The notes under the pieces: model-generated
The model's input: the letters and a program-made list of their open reading frames with translations, nothing else
Told to the model about the DNA's origin: nothing
The model's database searches: none
Source: Serinus canaria
Taxonomy: Eukaryota; Chordata; Aves; Passeriformes; Fringillidae
Length of the DNA stretch: 64,000 nt
Direction: 5' to 3'
Assembly: GCF_022539315.1 (NCBI RefSeq)
Contig: NC_066326.1
Span: 6,526,601 to 6,590,600, forward strand
Part shown: positions 10,624 to 24,562 of the stretch, piece by piece
Position numbering within the stretch: the first letter of the stretch is position 1
Layout of the letters: each line of letters opens with the position of its first letter
Made by a program: the position numbers and the translations under genes

Positions 10624-13600
10624 GACATCACTGCTGCACTACTCAGTTGCTGCTCCAGCTGCCCGAAGGGGAAAAAAATCCTTGTGCTTAAATTATAGTT
10701 TGCAGAAATGAAATACTCTGTGTGTGTTTGCTTATACAGGGGTGTGAGTGTGTATATAAAAAGACACAGGGTGGCGTATATATAAAAATAATCCCAGCAC
10801 ATAATGTGAAACCTAAATATTCGTAGTGGTTGCTGAAGTTAGGTGAAGCACATGTTGTTGATTAATGCTCTGCCTGCTGTTTTGCTGAGCTTCAGAGGGG
10901 ACTGAAGTGTGCTGAGAGGAGAAAACTAAGAGGCCCTGCCTAGTGAAGGGTTGCAATCTTCATCTTCTTGAAGGCACAGAGTCTGGCGACAGCCTAGGAT
11001 GCTGGGAACTGCCCAGGCAAAGGAAAGACCTTGAAAGATGGATAATATTGGAGGGGGCAGAATTAAGAGTCCTTCTGTCTATAAAAGCAGCTTGGAAGTT
11101 CTGTGCTGGGCTTTGCAGTGCTGAGGTCTCGTTCCCAGCAGCACCATATCTTGTGGAGTTGCAAGGCTCTTGTGAAAGTCCCTGAGATTTTTTTTTATCC
11201 TTACTGTAGGAGTTATCTGTGTAAAGAAATTTAAAATACTGAGGTTTGTGCCTGAAGCAGGAAGCAGCCCTAGCCCCAAGGATGTCGTGGAAGGGCTGGA
11301 TGCTGGCTGGGGTGTTGTTAATTGGAAGATGAAGCACCTGCTTGCTGGGGAGGGACCCCATCCTGGAGGTACAGAGGTGTGTGCTTTGATGGTCCAGAGA
11401 TGATCACAGAGATTGGTGCCATCTCATCTTCCATAATAAGATTATTTTTTTCCAACAAAAATTGACTTTTTTCAGTTTTGGTCCCTTTAGCTAATTGCTC
11501 AGACACTGCCAAGGTACTGCCAAGGTGTGTTTGTAATTTAACTCTTAGTGTACCTTGTGTTTTTTTCCTAAGAGGGAATAAAGAACTCCAAAGCCAAGTC
11601 CTTGGTCTGCTTTTGGCTGCATTGTGATGCTGTTGAAGTATTCTGGGCGGCTGGATTTCGTGCCATGCTTTGGGTGATATGTTTCATGGTAAAACCTTAC
11701 GATGCCATGCTGAATTTTCAGATTTTAGTAATTAATTCAAGAGGAGTTCAGATTTCCTCCTGTCTCCCCCAGTGAGCTGCTTGCATTGGGCTTAATCTAA
11801 ATCTCTCAAAGCAGGGTTCCTGCAAGAGTCTGGAAGTGTCAACGCTGTTGTATAAAATATGGGCCTGGTAACAAGAATGGGAGGGCGTGTGGTTCAAGAT
11901 AACCAGTTTATGCAAAATACACAGCTGGGTGGATTTTGCTATAGAGAATCTGTGGAGTATAATGATCAGAGAAATATGGAAATGCCAGAGGGGCTTTATA
12001 ATAATGGGTGCTAATTATGATGAAATGGATTTGGATGGTAGGGAGTAATCCAAGATTACAATAGTAAGGGTTTTTTTAAAGTAGCTCCTGCTATTTGGGA
12101 GGGCAGCAGAGCTCCTTGTTACATGGCTTAAAACAGCCTCTCCGTGGGATTGTCACAAGCAGCGTTCGCCCTTGGCTGGTTATTTCACAAGGGCTTGGTA
12201 CAGCTCAGGCATGACATATGTGAGTAATTTCAAGGATACAAGCTGGCCCACGTGCTGAAAAGCACCTTCTCACTAGGATAAAGATGCTGTTGTATCATTG
12301 TGCCTGCATAATTACTTTTCTGGAAGTGTCACTGGAGCTGGGCTCTGGGATGGGGTGTTTGATCCCATTATGGTGGTTCCTGGTGGTTTTGGGGCTGTGA
12401 GAGCAGCGTGGTGCTGCTACCACACCACCTGCCTCTGCTGGTGGGCTGGGAAGTACTGGGAGAACGCTGCTGGGAATGAATTGTTGCAGCTCTGGGATTG
12501 GGACCAAAAGCAAGTTGTAACACCATAGCCTGGAGCACAGGATCCTGGTTCTGCTCTTCTGGCTACAGGTTTTTGGGCAGGAGCACATGTGTAGAGCCAG
12601 GCACGTATCTGCTTGTGCTGCTTGGCTTTTCCTTTCTTGTCAGGGTTTGCTGGTCTTTTTTCAGTGCTGACCATGCCACAAAGCATGGACTTAACACACA
12701 GAGTGCATCATGTACTTGTCTCCTTGGGAAACAGTGGTTGTGAAATGTTTTGTTGTTGTTAACAGAGATGTGGCAATGCAGAGCTTGAAAAGCTGCACTC
12801 GTGAATTGTCCAGCCTTGTGCTGGCAAACAGCAAGCCTTATGACTCACCTTAGCCAGTGTCAATAGAAATGAAACTATTTAAATACACAATTAAAATATG
12901 TTGTTATGTTAGCATGTGGACCTCCATGCAAGCTTGCTCTCCAACTGGATCAATTAAAGGACCCCCATGGAAGAGATGTAGGAGGCTGGTTAAGAAAAAA
13001 ATCCCAGTCTTAACTGCTTGTTTGCTGCCAAGTAGATTTTGGTCTGAAGTGAAAGGCATAAAGGCACCTGGGTTTGGGGGATTTATCTCCACTTTGGGAC
13101 TCCAAAATCTTGTAGGCAGTGAGAAGAAATGGGTTAAAAAGATGCTGCATGCTTCCTTTCAGGGGATGAAATCCAGCTGCCCTATGTGCTGGCACACAGT
13201 GCCCAAGCCCTGGTAGCAGAGAGGGTTGTTAGCCATGGCTACCACATCGTTGTGGTTCAGCTCCACCATCTCCCTCGGCTTTTCCAGATGATCCAGGAGC
13301 TTGAGTAGTTCATAAAAGGAGTGAGTAGCCAAATGGACCAATAAAAGGAGTTTGTGGAAAGGCCCAATATATTTTATGAAGAAAGAAATGGATCCTCTAA
13401 TGCGAGGGTTGTGTCTTGTAAAATTTTGCAGGGCTGCAAGTGCTGTTAAACACTGGCTCCCTGCTCCAGCCGCTCCTTGGAGCACACACAGCAACTGCTG
13501 AAACTTTCCTTTTGACCTGAACTCTTCCAAGTTTGGAGTGAAATTCTGACCTTGGGGAAGTCATGTCATGAATTTCCCGGGGACCAAGAAAATGGTCATC

Positions 13601-15230
13601 AGTGTGAGACCTGTGATAACAGTCTTCGAATAAAATTTGTCTGGCCTTTGTGGGATTTTTTTAGGCAAAGTGAAACAGAGCTTTACATCTTCTTAATGCT
13701 CTTTGATGGCAACAAAAGCAGCTGGAAGGCCAAAATTTGGCCTGACCATGGTTATTGCTGGGAAATGCCTTTGTGTGATCCAGGAAAAGTGGAGCTGTCT
13801 GGAAGTGAGCAGTGAGTGAGTTTGCAGAGTGGGACGCTCCGTGCACACGTGGTGCTTCAGTGATGGTAACCCAAGGAGTGAAATTTCAGCCCAGCACAGG
13901 GGGCACACACAAGAGTGATCAATGATTTAAATCCCATCTCCCCCAAGTTGTTGAAAGAGTTTGAAGCTGGCTGTGGCACAGGGAGCTGGGGTGCCCTGCC
14001 AGGTCAGGTGGCACCATCTGTAGCTGCAGAGATCTCATCTCGCCATGCAACCCTGAATGCTGTAGAATGGGGAGGCAGCAAGTGAGGCACAACATCACTG
14101 GATGTGGCATTGAAAAGATAGGTAGAGAGCTGCAGGAAAGCAGAAAAAAGGGTCTTGCTACTGATATATTGTTTTCTGTGTCTGCAACTTCGATCTTGAT
14201 GCTAGCCAACCTGTGAGATTTTCAACTAAACCTTTTTAGTATTCTCCTTAGGTAGTTTGAATTTATTCCAATGGACTGCAGTGATGTGAAGGTGTTCAAG
14301 CCAGGCTTGAGTTTCTTAACTGATAAAAATTTGATAACATTTCTTCTGTCTTGGCCCCAAAGAGCAAAGCTTCAGAGCTCAACCAGTCTTACAAGATTCC
14401 CTGTCTTTTTGATCTCACAGCTTCTGAGAATGGTTTCTGCTGCACCCAGACTTTAAAATAGGACAAATTCCAAATTTCCAACCTGTAATTAAAGTTTGGC
14501 TTCAAAACCAACGTCTTTGTTCCAAAATGCTGAGCAGAGACAAATTTTGGGTTGTGTCCCTCCACAAAATGACCACAGAGATGATGCACGCAGGTGTGTG
14601 GCCTTTCACTGAACCAGAGATGGAGTGACCCCAACTGCAACTTAAGAGAAGAGTCCAGATTTTAAGGAAATGGCATTACATTTCCTAGTCACTGGAAGTC
14701 TTTACAGTCAAGGGAGGATTACCTTTGGAGATGACTTGGTCATTCCGAGTTCTGGAGAACTGGCTTTGCTGAGATCTCCTCACTGGGAATGCTCAGCTCC
14801 CCTTCAGCTTTATGGGAACACAACAGTGTCACCTCTTGTGGACGGAGATGCTCAAGAAAAGGGGCTGTGGGACTGAATGAAGTTGCCATGCTTTTGGCTC
14901 CCAGGCCCCTTCTGTGAGCCTTCTCAAAGGCAAAGGTTGGGTTTTACTGCTGGAGCTTGGCTGCTGCTCTCACTTTCCCCACGGCCACCTCTTGAGGCGA
15001 TCGATGGTTGGTTTTGGCAGGAGCTGTTTTATTTCGTGCTTGGAAACACAGTGATCTCAGCTGTGTGCAGGTCTGCGTGAGGCTGGGTATTAGAGCTGCT
15101 TTGATGTCTGCACTGATACATCTTAAGGCAGCTCAGGATGATTGTATGCAGTAGCCCTAAGGTGCTTGCAGAGAAGAAGGTGCTTTAGAAATGTAAATTC
15201 TGTTTGAGGACGGATTTTTCTCTGCTGTTC
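10624..15230. other. Long non-coding stretch, nothing recognised
   Basis: No coding gene, repeat family or RNA gene recognised. Frames of 80-133 codons (for example 10960-11361 minus, 13159-13530 minus) are scattered on both strands without family features. Short AT-rich simple patches occur around 10740-10795. Confidence 0.5.
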
Positions 15231-15490
15231 TCTCTCAATTCAGGATGAGGCGGTAAAAATGTAGCATTTAATTAAAGTTTGTAAAGGTTTGGAAATGAAT
15301 TGCCATAAACATAAAAGATGTAATCAAATGTCTGCCTAATCCCCACCTTAAGGGCACATTAAATGCAGATACAGTATAATATGTTAGAGACCAGGATTGA
15401 AAAGCGATGAGGATTTGGGAGTAGATCTTTTTTACCTGAAGCTTATAAATTATTTTACTTCAGGCTTAGGGATTTAGACATCTACGTACA
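15231..15490. promoter_or_regulatory. Candidate conserved non-coding element
   Basis: AT-rich, non-repetitive block with GCATTTAATTAAAG near 15264-15277, a CCATAAACATAAAAGATG segment, and few CpGs. A TTTAATTAAA core is a homeodomain-type palindrome. Called only on composition and motif content. Confidence 0.2.
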
Positions 15491-18400
15491 ATAGAAAGGC
15501 ACGTAGCAGCCCAATTCTCAGTCAGCACAGCTGGCATCATTCTACTGAGTCATACAGCTACAAATCCATACGGCACAGCCCTGTGACGTGCGTTACAGCA
15601 CAGCGTCCTGATGGAGTGTGGCATGGGAATCATTCCTCAGTTCATCACTGAGTAGGGGGCTGCTTCTCTGAAGTCAATAGGTAATTAGATAAAAGCACCT
15701 AACGGGTTTTCATTGTTGGAATAGAAGAGGATGAAGAAGTGGCGTTGCAGTTTCAGCTGGGGAGCTGGGCTTACTTGGCTGCAGAGGTGTCTTCTGCCAT
15801 CTCTAGCTTCAGTCTGAAATAAAAAAAATAAAAAAAATTCAATCAGTTTTTATCCTGAAAAACTCAGCAGGAACCAAAGGCTGTTATCTCTCTGAGATAT
15901 TATTTTACCTGTGACATATTTTATTTCTCTCTAGAGAAATAAAATCAGGACATGTTGGAACTGTCTGGCTACAATTGTTATTCCCTCTGTATCTGTGGGA
16001 GCTAGGTAACCCAAAGATCTGCTCTTTCCCATGGAACTGCTGGACCCTGAGGCTACCCTTGGGCAGCGCTCTATCAGCAGCCATGCCGTGGTTTTGGTTT
16101 GCAGTTAGTGATATTTGGCATTGTTTGGTTTTGGGTAGAAGCCAGGCTGTGTACTGTGGTCCAGCTGTGATTCCTGTTGTGATTTGTATGGAAATCAGGA
16201 ATATTTCTCTTGATAGAGACAGACCATGGAGGTGTAACCAAAATCCCATCTATACCCATGTCTTGTGACACTTTGCTGGTGGCAGTAGAGCTTTGCATTC
16301 TTTGGGACCAAGGCTAGAGGGTGTGGGATGGAAAGGGCTGCAGGGACTTGGCTCTCATGGATTGTGGTGGCAGTGGTGATGACAACCCTTGGAGGGCTGG
16401 TGGTGGTAGGGAATTGCCCTTGATGGTAGGTAGCAGCAAGGAACCAGCAAAGGATTAACTCATCCTCTAAATGACCAGGAAGAAAAGAGCCTGGACTAAA
16501 GGGAAGGGGCCAAAATACTGGTGGCAGAGCTGAAAGTAGCCTGGTTCAAGGTAAAATCAGTCCCATGTCTTATACTGCAGGGCCCCATGGAAACGGGAAG
16601 GGCTTTCTTTTTCTGTTGAATTGGGCTCTATGCCAGGTGAAAGAAAACATTTTCCCAACACCAAATGGAAAAATGCAAGGCAGACATCTTAAATGAACTG
16701 TTAAAGGAATAGAGCCGTGAAAAGAATACGTTTGCTGTGCACTGAGGTTATGGATTTAACAGATTTTTTTACTATATGTGACCTTTGCAGTTTGTAAAAA
16801 GTGGAATCTGCTGCAGAAACTCAAATTGTACTTAAGGCTGAAGGCAAACCTCAGGTTTCATCACTGTTCCTGGCCTCGGCTTTGCTCAGGAGGAATGGAC
16901 AGTGTATCTCTGTCCTCCTCAAATCTTGCTGTGATTTTCCTTTTCCCTTTAGCCCTCTCCTTGCTCTTTCTACAGATCATTGGCAGTTTTGCTCGTTCTT
17001 TAAAATAACCCAGGCTAAAAAGTGTGATCTGCATTTCAGCGATTTTTGATTACACCCACGTCCTATATTTATTGCCGTTTAAATCATCTATGTTAGTTTG
17101 AGATGTGTTTCTTTTGAGCAAGGCAAAAAAACCATGACTGTGTTGCTAACTGTTGCTAAGGCAAAGAAGATATTTATTCATCAGGGCACTTCTTCAGTAC
17201 TGCAAGGATGGTAGCCATGGAGGAGTGGAAGAAAAAGAACGGTTATGTATTTAAGCCCTTTCTGTTATTGTTGTTGGCCTCTTGCCGTATCTGCTGATGG
17301 TCAGCAGATGTCTTTTTTCTCCCCTCCCAGCATTATGCATCTTAGATTAGAGGTGCAGTTTGAGATATGGTGCAGCAGGGCAGCTGGTCTGAGGAGCCTG
17401 GTGCAAAACCCAGAGAGTCCCTGGAGTAACCTGCAGGGCTTTGGAGAGTCCATGGTCCCACAGGCATTATGAGGCTCCCATGTTTTGTAGCTCTTTCCCC
17501 TCAGTCTCCCCAAAGACACTTTCTACTTCCTGGCTTCAGAACGTCCTTTTAGAAAATCTCATCAAATCAAAGCCACCAAGAGCCAAAAATGATGCACATG
17601 GCTGTGTTCCCTCCCTGGGCTGCTGCTGGGGGATGTGAGGCAGTGCTGTTAGCTGGCTCTTGCCAAGGAAAGAGGTTTTCCTTTCAGCTGTCATAGCAAC
17701 AAGAAAATATTGTTTTGATGGGGATCAAATTAAAAATTAGATTTGTCTTTTTCCTAGTAAGCAAATTGCTCACTCATGAAAAATATAAATCACTTTGATC
17801 AGGGTAGATGTCTTTTTAAGCACCTCTGTGGATTTCCAAAGTGAATTCTGCAAACGCCTCCTGCCACATTAGGTCTCTGCTGGGTTTGTGTAGTGTCCCG
17901 TGAATCCGAGCTTTATTTAACATTAGACTTGGGTTGAAAACCTCCTTGGTAAAACCTTGGTGCTTATAACTGGCCAAACCACATGGGGGAGAAGTGGGGA
18001 AACAGGTCTGAAAAGTGTCTGGAAGCAAAAATGAGTGACTCATCAAATGTAACATTTCTATGTTTTCAACTAAAAAACCAGACAAGCAGACATTAGTGTG
18101 GTGGTTTACAAGATGCTTTGGCTCTTGGAATGCAGAGATGAACACAACCTGAGAGTGGAGAGGAGGGTGTGAGTCAGGTAATTGGGAATGTCTGGGACAG
18201 TGCTGGGCAGAGAGCAGTGTGACGGTGTCTTGCACATGTTCCCACACCCAAAGTATTTGCAGTTTGAGGACTTTCTAAGCCACAGTGATTTCCAGGTATT
18301 AGGTGTCCCTGGATGTCTTTCTGTTCCATAAGTAACCTTATTCCTCTGAGCCCACATGGACTTGTGGCAGCACAGCATCACTCACTATGGCTTGGTGCCT

Positions 18401-19256
18401 CTGCATGGGGGACCACTTGCTGAGGTTGCTCTGAACCCAGGTAACTTCCTTCAGCAAGGTCACACCATCCAGGTGGGGAAGCAGAGGAGGGGGAGGGAAA
18501 AACCTTCCCAGGCTGCCTACAGGTCCTTGCCAGCACCAGAGCTGCACTTATGGCCAAGTTTCTTCTCAAAACAGTACTTGGAAGCTCAAGCAAATTATAT
18601 ATTTCCCCCTATTGGCTCATAGTATAGCAGCAGTTGCAAATTTACTCAGCCTATCTCATTTTCTCATCAGTTTATCTGTAATAAAGATTCCTAATAGATA
18701 AGGAAGAAGCTTTGTGGTTGGATGTAAAGCAAAAAAAGGAAAAGGGTTTTCTTGGAAAGCATTTAAACATCACAGGCATTCTTCTGCAGAAGTGAACAAC
18801 CCCCTGTCCAATGTTGTGCAAATAATTGGGTTTGTTTTGTTCAAAAGACATCCTGGTAGCTCAGATGCTTAGATGGTTTGTGAATGTAACCAGGTTTTTT
18901 GACTGCATGAATGACTCTGACCTGACATCTGCAGTAGAATACAATATATTGAGGGCTGCAGAATTCCATGGTGCTTGATTGAAAATGATCTCCCAAACTT
19001 TGGTGACAGAGGGAGTCCATGAACTTCCTACACATTACATGGGGCCAGCTGTGAGAGAGGCTGTCCCTTTGGCTGTGTCCCTTCAGCTGTGCTCAAGACA
19101 AGCTCTTGCTCTGGGTTGCCAGAAGCAGGGGAAGAGGGAGAAACCATCCAGAAAATAACCATTTTATACAAATGACTGGTGGGCTCTGGGACACCTGAGC
19201 TCTCCAGGTGCCCAGGCCTTGGTGCAAAAGTGCTGGCTTTGTGTAATGACTGTGCC
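15491..19256. other. Long non-coding stretch, nothing recognised
   Basis: Contains an A-rich interrupted run around 15819-15840. Frames up to 143 codons (17816-18247 minus) have no family features. No transposon tail, RNA gene or promoter-like CpG cluster seen. Confidence 0.5.
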
Positions 19257-19337
19257 ACACTCTCACACACTTTTGCACACTCAGTTTCACTCACACACAT
19301 AGTTACTCACTAAAACACAGACACGCTCACACACATT
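19257..19337. repeat. Degenerate (CA)n-type simple repeat
   Basis: CACAC and TCACAC words recur across about 80 bases, interrupted by CACTCAGTTTCACTC and similar. It looks like an old CA microsatellite that has accumulated substitutions. Confidence 0.7.
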
Positions 19338-20346
19338 TTCCTCTTGTATATTTGAAAAAGCAATACTAAATTACATACATAAATGGCAACATCTGTTACG
19401 GAAGCCTGGTCCAGGCAAATTACTGCTTTAGAAAGTCGGTGCAGTCCTCATGTGATTCACTTCTGTGCTTGCCAGAGTCACATCGTACCCACAGCGCTTT
19501 TTTCCAGCTATGATAGGTGTGTCTTTTTTCTTTTACACCCACATCAAATTCCTAAAATAAGAGGAGTGTAAAAGGGAAAAGTAACTGGAGTTTATTTTCC
19601 TCTGGAGTCCATGGGGCTCTGGAAGTTATTATTAGAGGTGAAGTCATCACAGAGGAGGCTGTAGGCCTTGGGGAGGGGTGTGGGCGATGCTGTTCTTGAA
19701 GAAAGAGGGGTGGTGGCAGCAGAGGAGTCCTAGGCCAAAGGGACACAGGCACCAGTGGCAAGACTTGAGAAATCCCTGTCTACACTTTGTCCATGATTTT
19801 GGCTGGATTGGAAACACTGTTCTGCTGTGTGTCCCTCCTCCAATGTGGTGGCACAGGCAGCAGAGCAGAACTGCCCTGGGTGCTCCAAGCTCCACCACAT
19901 CTGCAGCACCATCCAGTCACTGGCATAAAGTGCCCACACCACTTCGGTAGCTGGATGGAGCTATTCTTTATTTTTACTTCACATAAAAGAGTCGGATCCT
20001 TGTTACCTAGGAAACCAGCAGTCCTAATTATAAGGAGTTTGATTCACTGGATGTAAAATGCTATATGATTCTCCTTTTTCTCTTTAAAAAATAGGAATTA
20101 AAATTGTGTTTCATAAAATGATAACCGCGTACTAATGTAAGGTTAATCTTGAATGTTTTCTGTATGAGTGGTGTCCTAGAAATATAAAAAATGACAGCTC
20201 TGCTGTGTCTGTAGTGGTGAACCAGGCTGTGATCAGCAATACCATCCTGCTTGTGCACTGCTTGTGCTGAACCATGGTTGCCTTCAGGCCGGCGCTGGAA
20301 ACAAATGAAAGTCATTGCATTCTCTGTGATTTTCTTGAGGGAGGCA
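19338..20346. other. Non-coding stretch, nothing recognised
   Basis: Frames near 19552-20056 on both strands mirror one another and carry no domain. No repeat or RNA gene recognised. Confidence 0.5.
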
Positions 20347-20428
20347 GGGTTGGGTTTGGTTTGATTTGATCTTGGGGGATTTTTTGTTTGGTTTTGTTTG
20401 TTTGGTTTGGGCTGTTTGGCTTTTTGGC
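20347..20428. repeat. T/G-rich low-complexity tract
   Basis: Irregular iterations of TTTGG and TTTTG (GTTTGGTTTTGTTTGTTTGG at the centre) over about 80 bases. The opposite strand is C/A-rich and yields a Lys/Gln/Asn-rich frame that is clearly a by-product of the repeat. Confidence 0.7.
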
Positions 20429-20959
20429 TGTTGAATCATGTGCAGCACAGAGAGGAGATAAAGCCAGAGGGCAGAAATGAAAATATCTCCTGCCGGGAAC
20501 TCCAGATTGCAGCCAGGCAAAGAGCTCAGCACCGCTTGGTGCAGAAAGGATTAAAGTCTGTGCAGGGCTTATGAATAGCCCCATTGAGCAACTGCTGGAC
20601 TGGAAGCTAAGCAGTGGCTAAAGTGTTTTGCCAGATCTGCTGGAATTTGCATTTTTCAGACAGCAGTGAAGTAATATTATGGTTTACAGCAAAACAGGAT
20701 GCGAGTCAATATGTAAATGCTGAATAAAGAATGCTGCGTGTGTGCAGAGTGGCCTTTGCAAGTGGTCTCAGAGTTCATGCTCCCCAACCCTCTGTCCTTT
20801 GAGGGTAATAGCTGAAAACTGCAAAAATTAGGGAGCGTTTTCTGCCTTGGCTTTCTGGCTTCCTTTACTTGAAGCATACAGCAAGGGGACCATCCCATGC
20901 CGGTCAGAGCATTGGCTGTATTTGGGTCAGGAAGGTTACCAGGAGGGCAGAGATTTGCA

Positions 20960-21240
20960 CATGGACTTTATTATTTTATTCCATTTTTAGAATGCGCTTA
21001 CTGCGGTTTAAGGCTAGAATTCGTCTTGTAACACAGATATTTAAATTCTGGCCTGGAACCGTGGCTAAGAGGAGAGCATTTAATACTTGCTAAATCCCTA
21101 TTTCAAATAAACATGTGAGAGAGCAGCTTTCTGGTTTATTGGTGAAGAAACAAAGCTGATATTTTAGAATGTATCCAATTAAATTCTGCAGAGTGGGCTT
21201 TCATGTGAGGATAAATATGTTTACAACCATGTCCCTTCAA
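20960..21240. promoter_or_regulatory. Candidate conserved non-coding element
   Basis: AT-rich, non-repetitive block with isolated CpGs (AATGCGCTTACTGCGG, then ATTCGTC) and AT-rich words such as CCAATTAAATTC. Retention of CpG in AT-rich sequence hints at constraint. It lies just left of a CR1 tail at 21430. Confidence 0.25.
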
Positions 21241-21426
21241 GCATGAGAAGCAGGGACTGATGAAGAGGTGTTTAGCTGTAACTTCATCCATGGTTTTGAC
21301 AAGGGCTTTTTCCAGCCCTGGGTGTGGTCACTGATGAGTTGGGAGCCTGTCTTCCAGCAGGGAATGGCTGGGGCATGTTCTGGTTATATGGCATCATGGA
21401 AGGAGCAAGGCTCATTGTGTTCAATT

Positions 21427-21490
21427 TATGCTTGGAGTTGATGATCTTGAGGGTCTTCTCCAACCTAAATGATTCTGTGCTCCTGTGATT
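21427..21490 (+). mobile_element. CR1 LINE, 3' end fragment
   Basis: TTGATGATCTTGAGGGTC followed by TTCTCCAACCTAAATG and GATTCTGTG is the conserved 3' terminus of avian CR1. Only about 60 bp is confidently recognisable. Sequence just upstream (from about 21385) may be a decayed continuation. It is heavily 5'-truncated, as is usual for CR1, and non-coding. Confidence 0.85.
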
Positions 21491-24159
21491 GCCACCCTTG
21501 CTTTGGTCTGCATCATATGGATGAGAAACCAGTATGGGAATGGTATGGTGGGTTGCAGCTGCTCAGGGGCTTTGCTGGGGAAGCCTGGGCTGCCCTGTGG
21601 TCTCTCTCCATGGGCTGCACCCTCTGAGGCTCCAGCATCCCTCTGGCTGGGTGGCACATCCTGGTCTCTCGTGTGGATGCTCCTCCATGGGGGAGAGTGA
21701 CTGAACAGCCTGGGGAGAGGGAGTGCTTTCTATCCAGGGCAGCCCAAGGGTGGTGTGATGTGTTACTGCACTTCACTTGTGTGGGGAAGATCAGCACTGC
21801 CAGACATTTTTAAGACCTGGAGGCATAATTTGGGAGTGGGGAGGCAAGCAGCATTTCCTGTTTGCAGGAGTGGAATGGGTGCCTGCACCATACCTGTGTG
21901 CAAATGGGATGAGGGAGCTGGAAAACCCAAGGATGCTCATTCTGCCGATGATTTTCAGTTAATGGGGTCCTGATATCCATGATTATGTGGCAAATTGTGT
22001 GCTTAAAGTTGTATGCAGGAATGGTTTTTCAAAGGCAGCAGAACTGACTCCCTGTACTCAGTATTAGGTGTGTGTTTCAGTGCCTTGTTGAATTGTAGAG
22101 AAAGCAGCTGACCCCAGCCAGGACTTCAGCTGGGCTTTTCTGGACTGAAAGAATTTTTCAGCCTTTTAAATACATCAGGATTTTCACAAGACATCCATCT
22201 CTGGTTTTAAAAACCCATCACCATGGTATAGCCTATCAATGTCTGACAGCTGTGACCAGGTAAGAATTACCATGTGAATTTATGAAGCCACAAATTACCT
22301 TTTACCTACTGAAAATTAATGCAATGCTAGTGATTTTGGACTAACACAAAGGAACCACAGTACTTTTTTCATTTAACAGTCAACTTGTGACTGATATAAT
22401 TTTTTAATGTACACCTCCCCAAATGTTTGGAATGTATAAATATATATTGCACTTTAAAAAAATTATAAAAACTATTAGGCAAGAATAGCACATTAAAATG
22501 TGTTTTACATGTTTTTCTTAGGCTCAGTTGGCCATATGTTAAAATAAACTTCAACAATGGCAACAATTCTTGTTTGAGATTATGTCTTAATAAAATAGCA
22601 TGTGGGTGGTAAATACAAGCAGATACATTTCTGCACAGGAACTGGGATTCAGCTATTTTATATGATGCTTATCTAAACTATCCCCACTGAGTAGCTTCCA
22701 CCTGCATCATCTAGGTTAAGAAATGGTCCTCTTCCCATTGGATCCAGCAGGACCTCTCCAGTGGTATTGGTAGAATGTGCTATTGCAAGGGTGCCCATGG
22801 GGTAGATGGAGCTGGGCATCCCCAGGGGCCTGGTGCAGAGCTGCTCCTCTGAGAGCTTCTTAGAGCTCCTGCATCTACTGAAGTCCTTGGTAGATACAGT
22901 ACTGGGACAGCAGGCAGAACCTGCAGGGTTTGGTGCCCCAGAGAGGCTGTCACATGCAGGGGCTGGATGCAGGCTCCCACCCTGTTCTCCAGTATGACAT
23001 GGAATGGTTGGAATGGGGGCAGGCTGGATTAATAATTGCATTTTCACCTGACACTGTAGTAGTGAGGTGCCATGCAGCAGAAAATTAACAGTTGAGTCTG
23101 CACTTAAGAAAGTGAGCGGTGTCCTGGAGTCACTGTCAGCAGTCTAAGGGTCAGGATGGGGACTGGCTTTACCTGGGGTTAGTTTGGAGTCCGTGCCATC
23201 ACCTTCTGTGGTGTCCCAGCCCCTCTGGCTCCCACCCCATCCCTATGCTATTTATCTTCACTGCTGATCATTTACTTAACTTTGCCTTTATTCAGGATAT
23301 AACTGCAGCCTGTTTTAATTGGTGGGGCTGCAGCGTTGTTGTGCTAAACTCAAGACAGATGGTGCTTGATCAGGGACCACACACAGAGACCACAGAAATG
23401 GTGCTGGCCAGTCCAGCCAAGCAGGGTCCTCTGTGGATACTGGTGGGTGGGAGCCAGCCCCAAGTCAGGGATGCTTTGCTGAGCTGCCTTAAACACCACG
23501 TGGGGAGAGGCAAAGGGAAGGGGCCATGCTGGATACAAGGGATTGCATCCCCAGCTCACCCACCTCTGTTTGCCCCATGGAATGGAGTTTTCTGTGGAAG
23601 AGCAGGGGAGAGTCTGCCAGCTCCAGCTCCATCCCTTGATGGGGAGCCGTCATTTTTGCTGGAAGGGCCCTGCAGTGCAGTGGCTGAAGTGCTCTCTTCC
23701 CCAAGCAGGGAGAGAGGGCAATGCCAAGCAGAGACTTTCTAATGAGGTGATGTAACTGTGGCCAGACAGCATTAGCTCAGTGCACCAGTTGCCATGGCAT
23801 CTGGCACATGTTGGCACAAGGGCTGGGATAGCGCTCTGCCCAAATGTTCAGACAGTTTGTCTCATTGCTTGGAGCCCAGGAAGGGGCACAGGGATGGTTC
23901 TCTGCCAGGAGATCCAAAAAATTGTGCTGCTCTTCTGCAACACCTGCCCCAGGACCCCTCAGGGCATCACACATCAATCCAACCTATGTGGCTGTAGTGG
24001 TGCTCAGGCAGTCACTGTGTCAGTGTCTCTCTGCACACCCTGACAGCTCTTCCTGCTGTTGTTGAGCTGAGGGTGAGGAAGGTGTAAGCCTGGCTTCAAC
24101 AAGGTGAGGCTCCTCACAGTGCTCACAGGACTCTCTCAGAACTTGCTGAGGGAGGAACA
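21491..24159. other. Non-coding stretch between two CR1 fragments
   Basis: No gene recognised. The longest frame is 207 codons at 23119-23742 on the plus strand, rich in Gly, Pro, Ser, Trp and Cys as expected from GC-moderate non-coding DNA, with no domain. An AT-rich segment lies around 22300-22480. Confidence 0.5.
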
Positions 24160-24562
24160 CTCCTAAGGACTTATGAGGAGTGGTGAGTGGGCTGGGGGGG
24201 CTCAGCCTGGAGAAAAGATGGCTCAGAGAGGCTCACTCTCTATAATTCCCTGAAAGGATGTAGACAAATGAGGATCAGCTTCTTCTCCCAGGCAGCAATC
24301 AAGAGGAAATGGGCCTCAAGCTGCACCAGAAGAGGTTTAGATTGGATATTAGGAAATAATTGTTCATTGAAAGGATTGTCAAGCATTGAACAGGCTGCCC
24401 AGGGAAGTGGTTGAGTCATCATCTCTGAAGATATTTAAAAGCAGAGTAGAAGAGGTACTCAGGGACATGGTTTAGTGGTGGGCTTGGCAGTGCTGGGTTA
24501 ATGGTTGGACTTGATGATCTTGAGAGTCTTTTCTGACCTAAACAATTCTGCAGTTCTATAGA
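24160..24562 (+). mobile_element. CR1 LINE, 3'-terminal ~400 bp
   Basis: The best-preserved repeat in the window. In CR1 order it shows TATGAGGAGTGGTGAG (24172-24187), a CTCAGCCTGGAGAAAAG block, CTATAATTCCCTGAAAGGA, GAGGTTTAGATTGGATATTA, then CAGGCTGCCCAGGGAAGTGG, and finally the TTGGACTTGATGATCTT tail ending near 24562. This covers the end of ORF2 and the 3' UTR. It is 5'-truncated and cannot encode a reverse transcriptase. Substitutions relative to the family pattern (for example CTGACCTAAACAATTC at the tail) indicate an old insertion. Confidence 0.95.

Noticed and set aside
23119..23742. 207-codon plus-strand frame
   Set aside because: No family motif, Trp/Gly/Pro/Cys-rich composition typical of translated non-coding DNA, and overlapped by minus-strand frames.
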